Assembly (NCBI RefSeq): GCF_001907245.1
Contig: NZ_MQSU01000002.1
Coordinates: 248,001-312,000, forward strand
Direction: 5' to 3'
DNA: 64,000 nt
Origin: Boudabousia liubingyangii
GTDB taxonomy: Bacteria; Actinomycetota; Actinomycetes; Actinomycetales; Actinomycetaceae
Numbering within the stretch: position 1 is the stretch's first letter; the number at the start of each line of letters is the position of its first letter. Positions 45,773 through 53,038 of the stretch are shown here, one piece after another. Position numbers and translations under genes: made by a program. Under the pieces are notes generated by a model, which searched no databases, had not been told where the DNA came from, and worked only from the letters and a program-made list of their open reading frames with translations.

Positions 45773-46720
45773 ATGTCCGCCCCAGAGGTTGAGGTGCCAC
45801 GACGGAGTAGACGTCGTGACCGGTCGCCAGAAGCGCGACCTAAGCCTCGACCGGTGCGTTCGGTTTTGAGCGTACTAATAGTCTTACTGGTGGTTGCGGC
45901 TTTGGTTGGAACCTTCTGGATTTTCCGTCCTTTGGTAGCTACTTCGGGTAGCTCCTCGCTGGGGATTGAGGTTGAGGGACGCCCCGGGGCGGTTTTGGTA
46001 GTCAAGCTTGACGCCCCGGTAAATAACTCCCAGATGGGCCGCCATGTGATCGTTTCTGGCACGGGTCGACAGATTGTCGCTGGGGGACCGGTGTTATTAG
46101 CTGTTTCTACTTTCGATGGCAGTACCGGTAAGGTGACCGGCAAGGAAACGGGTCCCGCCCTTCTCGCTGGAAGGGCAGATGATGAACTGCTTACGCCGGA
46201 TCTGCTAAGTGGCATTATCGGTGCGACCGAAGGATCCCGGATCTTGTTCGTCCGTAATACCAGCACTGGGACAGAGAAATCTTCTGAAATCGCGGTGGTG
46301 GACATTCTGCCTACCGCACCTACTGGGAAGTCAAAAATGAAGCCCGTCGGCGCCCCGGCTTGGGTGGAAGCGCCTTATCAGCCAGGGAAAATTATTGATG
46401 TGGATCCGGCTAAGCTGCAAGAGGTTTGGGCCGCGCAGGTGGTTACGGGCGAGGGCGATCAGGTCTCTAAGGGAGACACCGTGATTGGTCAGTATTTGAT
46501 TTACGATCCGGTAGAAAAGAAAGTGCTTGAGTCCACGTGGGAGAATGGCGGTTTCCCAGTGCAAATCCCGGTGGTCGATATTATGGCTCCGGTGGCTGCG
46601 GAACTGGTTGATTCCCCGGTTGGATCTAGAGTCTTGACCGTCGTGCCTGCTAATTTGGGTAATGGTAAGGATCCGTTGATTATTTTGGTTGATGTTTTAG
46701 CTTTGGTGAAAGCAGGATAA
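45773..46720 (+). CDS. Membrane-anchored FKBP-like protein
   Basis: A 315-residue protein with a basic N-terminus (RRSRRRDRSPEARPKPR), one membrane segment (about residues 30-52) and an extracytoplasmic region with two related beta-rich modules. The second holds GEGDQVSKGDTVIGQYLIY and SPVGSRVLTVVPA, which resemble FKBP-type peptidyl-prolyl isomerases; several active-site aromatics seem to be missing in the first. FKBP genes often follow pafA in actinobacteria, supporting the call. CGGAGG lies 7 bases before the ATG. Isomerase activity is not shown. Confidence 0.62.
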   Translation: MSAPEVEVPRRSRRRDRSPEARPKPRPVRSVLSVLIVLLVVAALVGTFWIFRPLVATSGSSSLGIEVEGRPGAVLVVKLDAPVNNSQMGRHVIVSGTGRQIVAGGPVLLAVSTFDGSTGKVTGKETGPALLAGRADDELLTPDLLSGIIGATEGSRILFVRNTSTGTEKSSEIAVVDILPTAPTGKSKMKPVGAPAWVEAPYQPGKIIDVDPAKLQEVWAAQVVTGEGDQVSKGDTVIGQYLIYDPVEKKVLESTWENGGFPVQIPVVDIMAPVAAELVDSPVGSRVLTVVPANLGNGKDPLIILVDVLALVKAG

Positions 46721-46721
46721 T

Positions 46722-47594
46722 TTGTTTACTCTTCCCCTCTCTATTCCTTCTCCGTCTCAGAGTGTTTGGTACTTGGGGCCTTTGCCGTTGCGGGCCTATG
46801 CACTATTCATTCTTTGCGGTATCTTGCTGACCCTGTTCTGGGGTAACAAACGTTATGCTGACCGTGGGGGAGATCCGGAACTGATCTGGGAAGTTGCCAT
46901 TTGGGCGGTTCCCATGGGTATTATCGGCGGTCGGCTTTACGAGGTAGCTACCTCTCCCAGCAGATATTTCCCACCTTCCGGTTCTCTTTGGTTGATCCCT
47001 CAGGTATGGCTTGGTGGGATGGGGATTATGGGGGCAATCATCTTGGGTTGCGCCACGGTTTGGTTAGTTATGCGTCATCACCATGCTCGAGTGGCCCCAT
47101 TTTTTGATTCGCTGGCCCCGGCGGTGTTGGTGGCGCAGGCGGTGGGTCGTTTAGGAAACTATTTCAATCAGGAACTTTTTGGATTGCCAACTACCTTGCC
47201 GTGGGGTTTGCAGATTGACGATGCTCATTTGCCGGCTGGTTACCCTTCGGGGACGCTTTTTCATCCCACGTTCCTCTATGAATTGATTTGGAATTTACTG
47301 GGCGCGTTGGTCTTGGTCTGGATGGGTAAGCACCTGAAGCTCTATGCTGGCCAGTTGGCTTGGGCCTATCTGATTGTCTACGGTTTGGGACGCGCTTGGA
47401 TTGAGAACGTCCGAATCGATGAGCCCGCCCACTGGGTGGGGCCGCTTAGATTGGCGTCATGGTTTGCGCTTTCTTGGGTTTTGGTGGGCATCCTTGGTTG
47501 GTTCTGGGCAAAATACCGTGCCGAACCAAGCACATTGACTACTAAGGAAGTAGAATCTTGGCAAGAAGCAGAAAGAGAACGGGCAGGGAAATAG
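46722..47594 (+). CDS. lgt: Prolipoprotein diacylglyceryl transferase
   Basis: An integral membrane enzyme that transfers a diacylglyceryl group to the lipobox cysteine of preprolipoproteins, the first step of lipoprotein maturation. The Lgt signature GRLGNYFNQELFG is intact, with IIGGRLYEV and the late GRAWIENVR stretch. There are about seven hydrophobic segments and 290 residues in total. The start is a TTG just 2 bases after the FKBP-like stop, with AGGA upstream. The window encodes at least two lipoprotein substrates (12,376 and 51,333). Confidence 0.95.
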   Translation: MFTLPLSIPSPSQSVWYLGPLPLRAYALFILCGILLTLFWGNKRYADRGGDPELIWEVAIWAVPMGIIGGRLYEVATSPSRYFPPSGSLWLIPQVWLGGMGIMGAIILGCATVWLVMRHHHARVAPFFDSLAPAVLVAQAVGRLGNYFNQELFGLPTTLPWGLQIDDAHLPAGYPSGTLFHPTFLYELIWNLLGALVLVWMGKHLKLYAGQLAWAYLIVYGLGRAWIENVRIDEPAHWVGPLRLASWFALSWVLVGILGWFWAKYRAEPSTLTTKEVESWQEAERERAGK

Positions 47595-47682
47595 GGCACA
47601 ACCTGTTCCCATAATCCGACTTTTTGCACTAGACTATTTATTAGTACAAGCTCGCAACTATCGAAGGGCAAAAACTTAAGCT

Positions 47683-49110
47683 ATGCGTCGCGCAAAGATT
47701 GTATGCACTATCGGTCCGGCAACGGACAGTCCCTCTCAAGTCCAGGCTCTAGTTGATGCTGGCATGGACGTGGCTCGTATTAACCGCAGTCACGGTTCTC
47801 AAGAATCACATGAGAAGGTTTATGAGGAAGTTCGTCGGGCAGCACGCGCATCAGGCCGCGCGGTCGCCATCCTAGTTGACTTGCAGGGCCCTAAGATTCG
47901 TCTGGGAAACTTCAAGAATGGTAAGGAACTGCTAAATAACGGCGATACCTTCACCATCACCACCGAAGACATCGAAGGTACCAAGGAACGCGTTGGGACA
48001 ACCTTCAAGGGGCTACCGGGCGACTGCCGCCCCGGTGATCGGCTTCTAATCGATGACGGTAACGTTGCGGTTCGCGTGGTAGAAGTTACCGATACCGACG
48101 TCGTGACCACCGTTGAGGTGGGCGGTTTCGTCTCTGACCACAAGGGTCTAAATCTTCCTGGCGTGGCCGTTTCTGTCCCCGCACTTTCCGAAAAGGATAA
48201 GGAAGACCTACGTTGGGCATTGAACCTGGGCGCTGACCTTATCGCCCTTTCCTTCGTTCGTTCCGCTGTTGACATTGAAGATGTTCACCAGATCATGGAA
48301 GAAGAAGGACGCTACGTTCCGGTTATCGCCAAGATTGAAAAGCCTCAGGCCGTAGAAAATCTTCAGGGCATCGTTCAGGCCTTTGACGGCATCATGGTCG
48401 CTCGTGGTGACCTAGGTGTGGAAATGCCTTTGGAAGCTGTACCGCTAGTCCAGAAGCGCGCCATCGAACTAGCTCGTCGTGAAGCCAAGCCCGTAATCGT
48501 GGCCACCCAGGTGCTTGAATCGATGATCAAGAACCCCCGTCCGACCCGTGCAGAAGCCTCTGACTGTGCAAACGCTATCCTTGACGGTGCCGATGCAGTC
48601 ATGCTTTCCGGCGAAACCTCGGTCGGCGCCTACCCGATTGAAGCCGTCCGTACCATGTCTCGAATCGTTGAGAACGTGGAAGAAAACGGTGGTGAGCGAA
48701 TCTCCCAACTAGGCGCTTTCGTACCTTCCCGTCCAGGTGTTATTACCCACGCGGCCGCAAAGATCGCTGAGATGATGGACGTTAAGTTCATGGTCACCTT
48801 CACCCAGACTGGTAGCACCTCTAAGCTAATGTCGCGTCTGCGCTCGCCGATTCCCCTGTTGGCCTTTACGCCGCTGGAATCAACCAGAAACACTCTGGCT
48901 CTCTCTTGGGGCGTTGAGACTTACCGGGTTCCGGAAGTCAAGCACACCGATGACATGGTTTGGCAGGTAGACCAGGTTCTACAGGCTACCCATATGGCTG
49001 AGCCTGGCGACCAGATCGTAATCGTGGCTGGTATGCCCCCGGGCACTTCCGGTTCCACTAACTCGATTCGTGTTCACACCATCGGTGATGATGTCGATTA
49101 CCGTAGCTGA
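47683..49110 (+). CDS. pyk: Pyruvate kinase
   Basis: The last enzyme of glycolysis, converting phosphoenolpyruvate and ADP to pyruvate and ATP. It starts MRRAKIVCTIGPATD, with the barrel motifs INRSHGS, the catalytic IAKIEKPQAVENL (Lys/Glu) and MVARGDLGVEMP. The C-terminal allosteric domain ends VHTIGDD. At 475 residues it is full length. An AAGGG lies far upstream, so the translation signal is weak. It ends with a long hairpin. Confidence 0.97.
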   Translation: MRRAKIVCTIGPATDSPSQVQALVDAGMDVARINRSHGSQESHEKVYEEVRRAARASGRAVAILVDLQGPKIRLGNFKNGKELLNNGDTFTITTEDIEGTKERVGTTFKGLPGDCRPGDRLLIDDGNVAVRVVEVTDTDVVTTVEVGGFVSDHKGLNLPGVAVSVPALSEKDKEDLRWALNLGADLIALSFVRSAVDIEDVHQIMEEEGRYVPVIAKIEKPQAVENLQGIVQAFDGIMVARGDLGVEMPLEAVPLVQKRAIELARREAKPVIVATQVLESMIKNPRPTRAEASDCANAILDGADAVMLSGETSVGAYPIEAVRTMSRIVENVEENGGERISQLGAFVPSRPGVITHAAAKIAEMMDVKFMVTFTQTGSTSKLMSRLRSPIPLLAFTPLESTRNTLALSWGVETYRVPEVKHTDDMVWQVDQVLQATHMAEPGDQIVIVAGMPPGTSGSTNSIRVHTIGDDVDYRS

Positions 49111-49130
49111 GTTAGGGCATTAAGTTTGAA

Positions 49131-49178
49131 CGAGCGGCCAAGGGTTTCCCGAAAGGGAATAAAACCCTTGGCCGCTCG
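49131..49178 (+). terminator. Hairpin after pyk
   Basis: A 17-base-pair inverted repeat beginning CGAGCGGCCAAGGGTTT, containing a smaller internal CCC-GAAA-GGG hairpin. Only a short TTAATTA stretch follows, so it may end transcription or stabilise the 3' end of pyk mRNA. Confidence 0.7.
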
Positions 49179-49461
49179 GTTAATTACTACGAAATGAGAA
49201 TCTGATACAAACGTGATAGACTATTACTTCTGGCTGAAAAGCACCAAGCTTTCATTCCACCAGTCAGATCACCCAGAACCTTTGAAAACACTGGGACAGC
49301 TTGAAAATCGGAAGTTCCGCAACGCTCGCGTAGAACGCCAATAACTACGATTATTCGAGTTCAAAACCCAATAGTGGACCAAACGGGTCTACTGAAAATA
49401 GCTGCTAGGCTGCCGGCACAAACTTCGTTGCCTACCTAGCAAATACTTGAATGGAGAAAAT
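49179..49461 (+). other. Structured intergenic leader upstream of the 66-residue gene
   Basis: The region from the pyk terminator to the small gene has no plausible coding frame. Near its end are two tandem stem-loops: 49373-49393 (8 base pairs including one G-T, 5-base loop) and 49403-49441 (7 base pairs TGCTAGG/CCTAGCA, with an inner GGCA/TGCC stem). The second hairpin ends about 20 bases before the start codon, near the ribosome binding site (TGGAGA). It may be a long 5' leader or a small RNA gene; no known riboswitch class was recognised. Confidence 0.4.
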
Positions 49462-49662
49462 ATGAATAACATGATCAGTGTACGGGATGTAAACCGTAGC
49501 TTTGAAGCTCACAACTTCAATCTAGCAACCCTAGGCCAGACTATCCGTCCTTGGTTTAAGGATCTACATGACGATCGCATTGAACAGGCGATCGATGACC
49601 TAGCCAACGAAACCATGCGTGCTTCTGCCATGGACTACCTAGGGCTTGAGTTCATCGCCTAA
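49462..49662 (+). CDS. Small protein of unknown function (66 residues)
   Basis: Begins MNNMISVRDVNRSFEAHN and is mixed helical, ending MDYLGLEFIA. There is no signal peptide, membrane segment or known motif. The ATG at 49462 has GGAGA 6 bases upstream; a TTG five codons earlier is the alternative start. Codon use resembles strongly expressed neighbours (CTA for leucine, CGT for arginine), and a strong terminator follows, so it is probably a real gene. It has a long structured leader. The role is unknown. Confidence 0.6.
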   Translation: MNNMISVRDVNRSFEAHNFNLATLGQTIRPWFKDLHDDRIEQAIDDLANETMRASAMDYLGLEFIA

Positions 49663-49700
49663 GGTTCCTGCCTACGGGGATGGGACCCGGGTATAAAAAC

Positions 49701-49736
49701 AGGCGCTCACTTTTGTGAGCGCCTATTTTGTATTTG
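49701..49736 (+). terminator. Terminator of the 66-residue gene
   Basis: A 10-base-pair perfect stem (AGGCGCTCAC with GTGAGCGCCT), TTTT loop and a following ATTTTGTATTT run. It stands just before the oppositely oriented tRNA. Confidence 0.9.
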
Positions 49737-49738
49737 GT

Positions 49739-49815
49739 TGGTACCTCGGGTGGGATTCGAACCCACAACATGCCGAGTTTGAGTCGACCGCCTCTGCCAG
49801 TTGGGCCACCGAGGC
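49739..49815 (-). tRNA. Class I tRNA with anticodon CAA (would read the Leu codon UUG)
   Basis: A 77-base cloverleaf including an encoded CCA. Acceptor stem GCCTCGG/CCGAGGT, D-loop with GG, anticodon stem GTCGA/TCGGC enclosing loop CTCAAAC (anticodon CAA, complement of 49779-49781), 5-base variable loop ATGTT, and T-arm GTGGG/CCCAC with TTCGAAT. The discriminator is A. Leucine tRNAs normally have a long variable arm, which is absent here, so the amino acid carried is uncertain. It is convergent with the small gene upstream. Confidence 0.85.
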
Positions 49816-49900
49816 TTTCCGAAACGTAAAAATACGTTTTGGACAGCGAAGAAAAGTATAAACCAAGCGTAACCCGCCTGCAAGTAATATAGTTAAGGAC

Positions 49901-50518
49901 ATGAGTAATACAGAATCAACGAAGAATCCTGATGCACCCCAGGGGGAGCGGATCCTAGTAGCCGAAGATGAAGCGCTAATCCGCATGGATATCGTAGAGA
50001 CCCTGTTGGGGGCCGGCTATGAAGTGGTCGCCGAATGCGCAGATGGTGAAGAAGCTGTAGAGCGCGCCCTTGAGCTAGAGCCTGATCTATGCATCCTCGA
50101 CGTCAAGATGCCCAAGATGGACGGCATTACTGCGGCTGAAAAGATCATGTCAGAAACTACCGCTGCCGTTGTTATGCTAACCGCTTTCTCACAAGAAGAA
50201 CTAGTGGTGCGTGCCGCTGATGCTGGTGCCATGGCGTATCTAGTTAAGCCCTTTACTCCTAATGATCTATTGCCTCAGATTCGTGTGGCCCTCTCACGGC
50301 AGGCAGAAGTGATTGCCCTTGAGGATGAAATCGCTAATCTGCAGGATCGTTTTGAAACTCGCAAACGCGTTGACCGGGCGAAGGGTCTGCTCATGGCGCA
50401 GATGGGTTTGAGTGAGCCGGAAGCTTTCCGTTGGATTCAGAAGACTTCGATGAATCGTCGCCTTTCCATGCGCGAGGTTGCAGATGCAGTTATCGAGCAG
50501 GTCAGCGAGGACGAATAA
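49901..50518 (+). CDS. pdtaR: ANTAR-domain response regulator (PdtaR-like)
   Basis: A 205-residue two-domain regulator. The receiver domain has acidic residues AEDE, phosphoacceptor DVKMPKMDG, TAF and KPF (Lys) motifs; the C-terminal ANTAR domain (about residues 145-200) has RVDRAKGLLMAQMGLSEPEAFRWIQ. ANTAR proteins bind tandem RNA hairpins and prevent transcription termination; phosphorylation activates them. The gene order around polA and rpsA is like that of mycobacterial pdtaR. TATAGT lies 7 bases before the ATG, so the mRNA may be leaderless; AAGGA at 3 bases is too close for a good ribosome site. No partner kinase is in the window. Confidence 0.9.
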   Translation: MSNTESTKNPDAPQGERILVAEDEALIRMDIVETLLGAGYEVVAECADGEEAVERALELEPDLCILDVKMPKMDGITAAEKIMSETTAAVVMLTAFSQEELVVRAADAGAMAYLVKPFTPNDLLPQIRVALSRQAEVIALEDEIANLQDRFETRKRVDRAKGLLMAQMGLSEPEAFRWIQKTSMNRRLSMREVADAVIEQVSEDE

Positions 50519-50564
50519 CCTTCTAACTCTGAAGGTATTGACGGTACCACAAGGCTGAATCGTT

Positions 50565-50613
50565 AAATAGGCGGAGAGAAGCTCCTTTCAGGAGTACTTC
50601 TCTCCGCCTATTT
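50565..50613. terminator. Bidirectional terminator between pdtaR and thioesterase gene
   Basis: A 17-base-pair inverted repeat (AAATAGGCGGAGAGAAG and its complement) enclosing a small CTCC/GGAG hairpin. It lies between convergent genes and has T-rich sequence on both strands. Confidence 0.85.
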
Positions 50614-50643
50614 CGCTTGGTTCGGGAGGATCACCGTGAGGTG

Positions 50644-51084
50644 TTATTTCCTATCCGGCTCGCCTGATTCTGCTGGCTTGGGAATGTGATTGCACCGCAG
50701 CGTACCGGTGGCGGTAAGCTTTTCTTCCTCGTTGAACACTTCCACGCTAAATAGGCTGGTCGTCTTCCCCAGATGAACCAGTTTTGAGACGGCCGTGACG
50801 TGTCCTTTAGTCGCTGGTCGTAGATGGGAAACGTGCAGCTCAGCCCCGACGGCAATTAGGCCCTTCGGGTTGACCAGCTGGTTGGCGGCTCGTGAAGCCA
50901 GAGTTTCAATCAGGGTGCCGGTGGCCCCTCCGTTTAGAAAACCTGCCGGCTGCCGGTTTCCGGCCACAGGCATAGTGGCTTGCGCACTACTTTCGTTAAT
51001 TTCGATAATTTTGATGCCGAGTCTTTCGGCTAGTTCGCCAAGCTCGAAGAAGGGCGGGGTGGGGGAGTTGTGCGCATTTTCCAT
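50644..51084 (-). CDS. PaaI-type hotdog thioesterase
   Basis: A 146-residue acyl-CoA thioesterase-like protein with the hotdog fold. The central helix has GFLNGGATGTLIETLAS (the catalytic region of PaaI/DHNA-CoA types), followed by the strand VGAELHVSHLRPA. The substrate is unknown; related proteins act on aromatic, menaquinone-pathway or fatty acyl-CoAs. TAAACT lies 6 bases before the ATG, giving a possible leaderless start. It is divergent from the oligopeptide-binding gene and convergent with pdtaR. Confidence 0.8.
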   Translation of the reverse strand: MENAHNSPTPPFFELGELAERLGIKIIEINESSAQATMPVAGNRQPAGFLNGGATGTLIETLASRAANQLVNPKGLIAVGAELHVSHLRPATKGHVTAVSKLVHLGKTTSLFSVEVFNEEEKLTATGTLRCNHIPKPAESGEPDRK

Positions 51085-51332
51085 GGGCTAAGTTTATCGA
51101 ACTCCTAAGCTATCCTCGCATTGTTTTACTTTTTCTTTGATTTCTTGCGGTTAAATATCCACTTTAAGCGACACTTTCGTATTTTCTTGCAACTTTATAG
51201 GGAGGATTCGGCTGAAAGTTTTATCTCATTTTGGAAACAAAAAGCCTAAAGTAATATAAAAGTAAAGTTTGTATGTTATCTTGTTACTAAGTATTGACTG
51301 TACTTGAATAAATCCCCCACCTGGAGGTCAAA

Positions 51333-52913
51333 ATGAAAACCCGTTATGCATATGTTGTGGCAGTCGCGCTAGCTAGCTCACTGGCCCTAGCTGGATGTTC
51401 CGACTCTAGCACCGGTGGCTCTACCGGTGGCACCAACTACATTACCGCCAACTCGGGGGAACCAGAGAACCCCTTGCTACCGGGCCTAACCAACGAAGTT
51501 AACGGTGGTAAGGTACTAGACCTGATTAACGCTGGCTTGTACTACTACGACGCTGAAGGTAAGACTCACGAAGACCTAGCAGAAAGCGTCACCACCGAAG
51601 ATGGTCAGCACTACACCGTAAAGCTTAAGGCAGGAAAGAAGTTCTCTGACGGCACTGAAATTAAGGCCGAAAACTTCGTCAAGGCCTGGCAGAACGTCGT
51701 TAAGAATAGCGAAAAGCAGTCCTTCTTCTTCGAAGACATCGAGGGCTACGAGGCTGGTAAGGAAATGTCCGGCCTAGAGGTTGTCGATGATCACACCTTC
51801 AAGGTCACCTTGAGCCAGCCGGAAGCAGACTGGCCCCTACGCCTTGGCTACAGTGCTTTTGCGCCGCTACCTGACGCTTTCTTCAAGGATCCCAAGGCCT
51901 ATGGTGAAAAGCCGCTAGCCTCGGGCCCCTACAAGGTTGAGCGCTGGCTGCACAACAAGGAAATCCTACTGGTCCCGAACGCATCCTATGACGGTCCTCG
52001 TAAGCCGAAGAACGACGGTATCCACTTCAAGTTCTACGCTCAGCAGGATGCTGCCTACAATGACCTAATCGCAGATAACCTAGACGTTCTAGACGCCATC
52101 CCGGATAGCGCATTCAGCTCCTACGAAACCGACCTGAAGGGTCGCGCCATCAACCAGCCGGCCGCGATCTTCCAGTCCTTCTCTATCGACATGGATGAGA
52201 AGCACTTCTCCGGCGAAGAAGGTCAGCTACGTCGCCAGGCCATCTCCATGGCCATCGACCGTAAGCTAGTAACCGACAACATCTTCAAGGGCACCCGTAC
52301 CCCGGCTAAGGACTTTACCTCCCCGGTTATCGCCGGCTGGAAGGACAACCTACCCGGTGCTGAAGTAACCAACTTCAACCCCGAAAAAGCTAAGGAACTA
52401 TGGGCCAAAGCCGACGCGATCTCGAAGTGGGACGGCACCTTTAAGATTGCCTACAACTCCGACGGTGGCCACCAGCCTTGGGTTGATGCCGTAACTAACC
52501 AGGTTAAGAACAACCTGTCCATCGATGCTGCTGGCGATCCTTACCCGGACTTCAAGAGCCTTCGTACCAAGGTCTCGAAGCACGAGATGGACACCGCCTA
52601 CCGTACCGGTTGGCAGGCTGACTACCCGTCGCTCTACAACTTCTTGGGCCCGATCTACGCTACCGGTGCCTCCTCGAACGATGCTCAGTACTCGAACCCT
52701 GAGTTCGATAAGCTCCTCAAGACCGGTCTAAGCCAGAAGACCCCGGATGAGGCAAACAAGTACTTCGATGAAGCACAGACCCTACTATTCCGTGACCTAC
52801 CGGCCATCCCGCTATGGTACGCGAATGTTAACGGTGGCTACTCTACTCACGTTCAGGACGTGAAGTTTGGTTGGAACTCGGTACCGCTGTACCACGAGAT
52901 CACCAAGAAATAG
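51333..52913 (+). CDS. Peptide/dipeptide ABC transporter substrate-binding lipoprotein (orphan)
   Basis: A 526-residue family 5 solute-binding protein with a lipoprotein signal peptide and lipobox LAGC (Cys22). It has the OppA-like core: SGEPENPLLPGLTNEVNGGK, SDGTEIKAENFVKAW, SGPYKVERW and a C-terminal IPLWYANVNGG. Permease and ATPase genes are not adjacent, so it must use components encoded elsewhere. Codon use is strongly biased (CTA, AAG, TAC), consistent with high expression. TGGAGG lies 6 bases before the ATG, after a 250-base AT-rich region; a terminator follows. Confidence 0.92.
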   Translation: MKTRYAYVVAVALASSLALAGCSDSSTGGSTGGTNYITANSGEPENPLLPGLTNEVNGGKVLDLINAGLYYYDAEGKTHEDLAESVTTEDGQHYTVKLKAGKKFSDGTEIKAENFVKAWQNVVKNSEKQSFFFEDIEGYEAGKEMSGLEVVDDHTFKVTLSQPEADWPLRLGYSAFAPLPDAFFKDPKAYGEKPLASGPYKVERWLHNKEILLVPNASYDGPRKPKNDGIHFKFYAQQDAAYNDLIADNLDVLDAIPDSAFSSYETDLKGRAINQPAAIFQSFSIDMDEKHFSGEEGQLRRQAISMAIDRKLVTDNIFKGTRTPAKDFTSPVIAGWKDNLPGAEVTNFNPEKAKELWAKADAISKWDGTFKIAYNSDGGHQPWVDAVTNQVKNNLSIDAAGDPYPDFKSLRTKVSKHEMDTAYRTGWQADYPSLYNFLGPIYATGASSNDAQYSNPEFDKLLKTGLSQKTPDEANKYFDEAQTLLFRDLPAIPLWYANVNGGYSTHVQDVKFGWNSVPLYHEITKK

Positions 52914-52941
52914 ACCTATCTAAACTCCATAGATAGTGGTA

Positions 52942-52979
52942 ATCCCCGGCGCTGGGCAACTGGCGTCGGGGATTTTTCT
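52942..52979 (+). terminator. Terminator of peptide-binding lipoprotein gene
   Basis: An imperfect hairpin with ATCCCCG/CGGGGAT arms and a further GC core, followed by TTTTTCT. Confidence 0.8.
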
Positions 52980-53038
52980 ATCGGGCAAAACCCCGTCCTG
53001 TAATTGCCGCTTTTAGCCGCTACCGATAGCCTGATGTA

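Noticed and set aside
49373-49441. Assignment of the tandem hairpins as a proven ANTAR target or riboswitch
   Set aside because: The loops are not the conserved hexaloops of ANTAR substrates and no known riboswitch core was recognisable, so only a structured leader is claimed.
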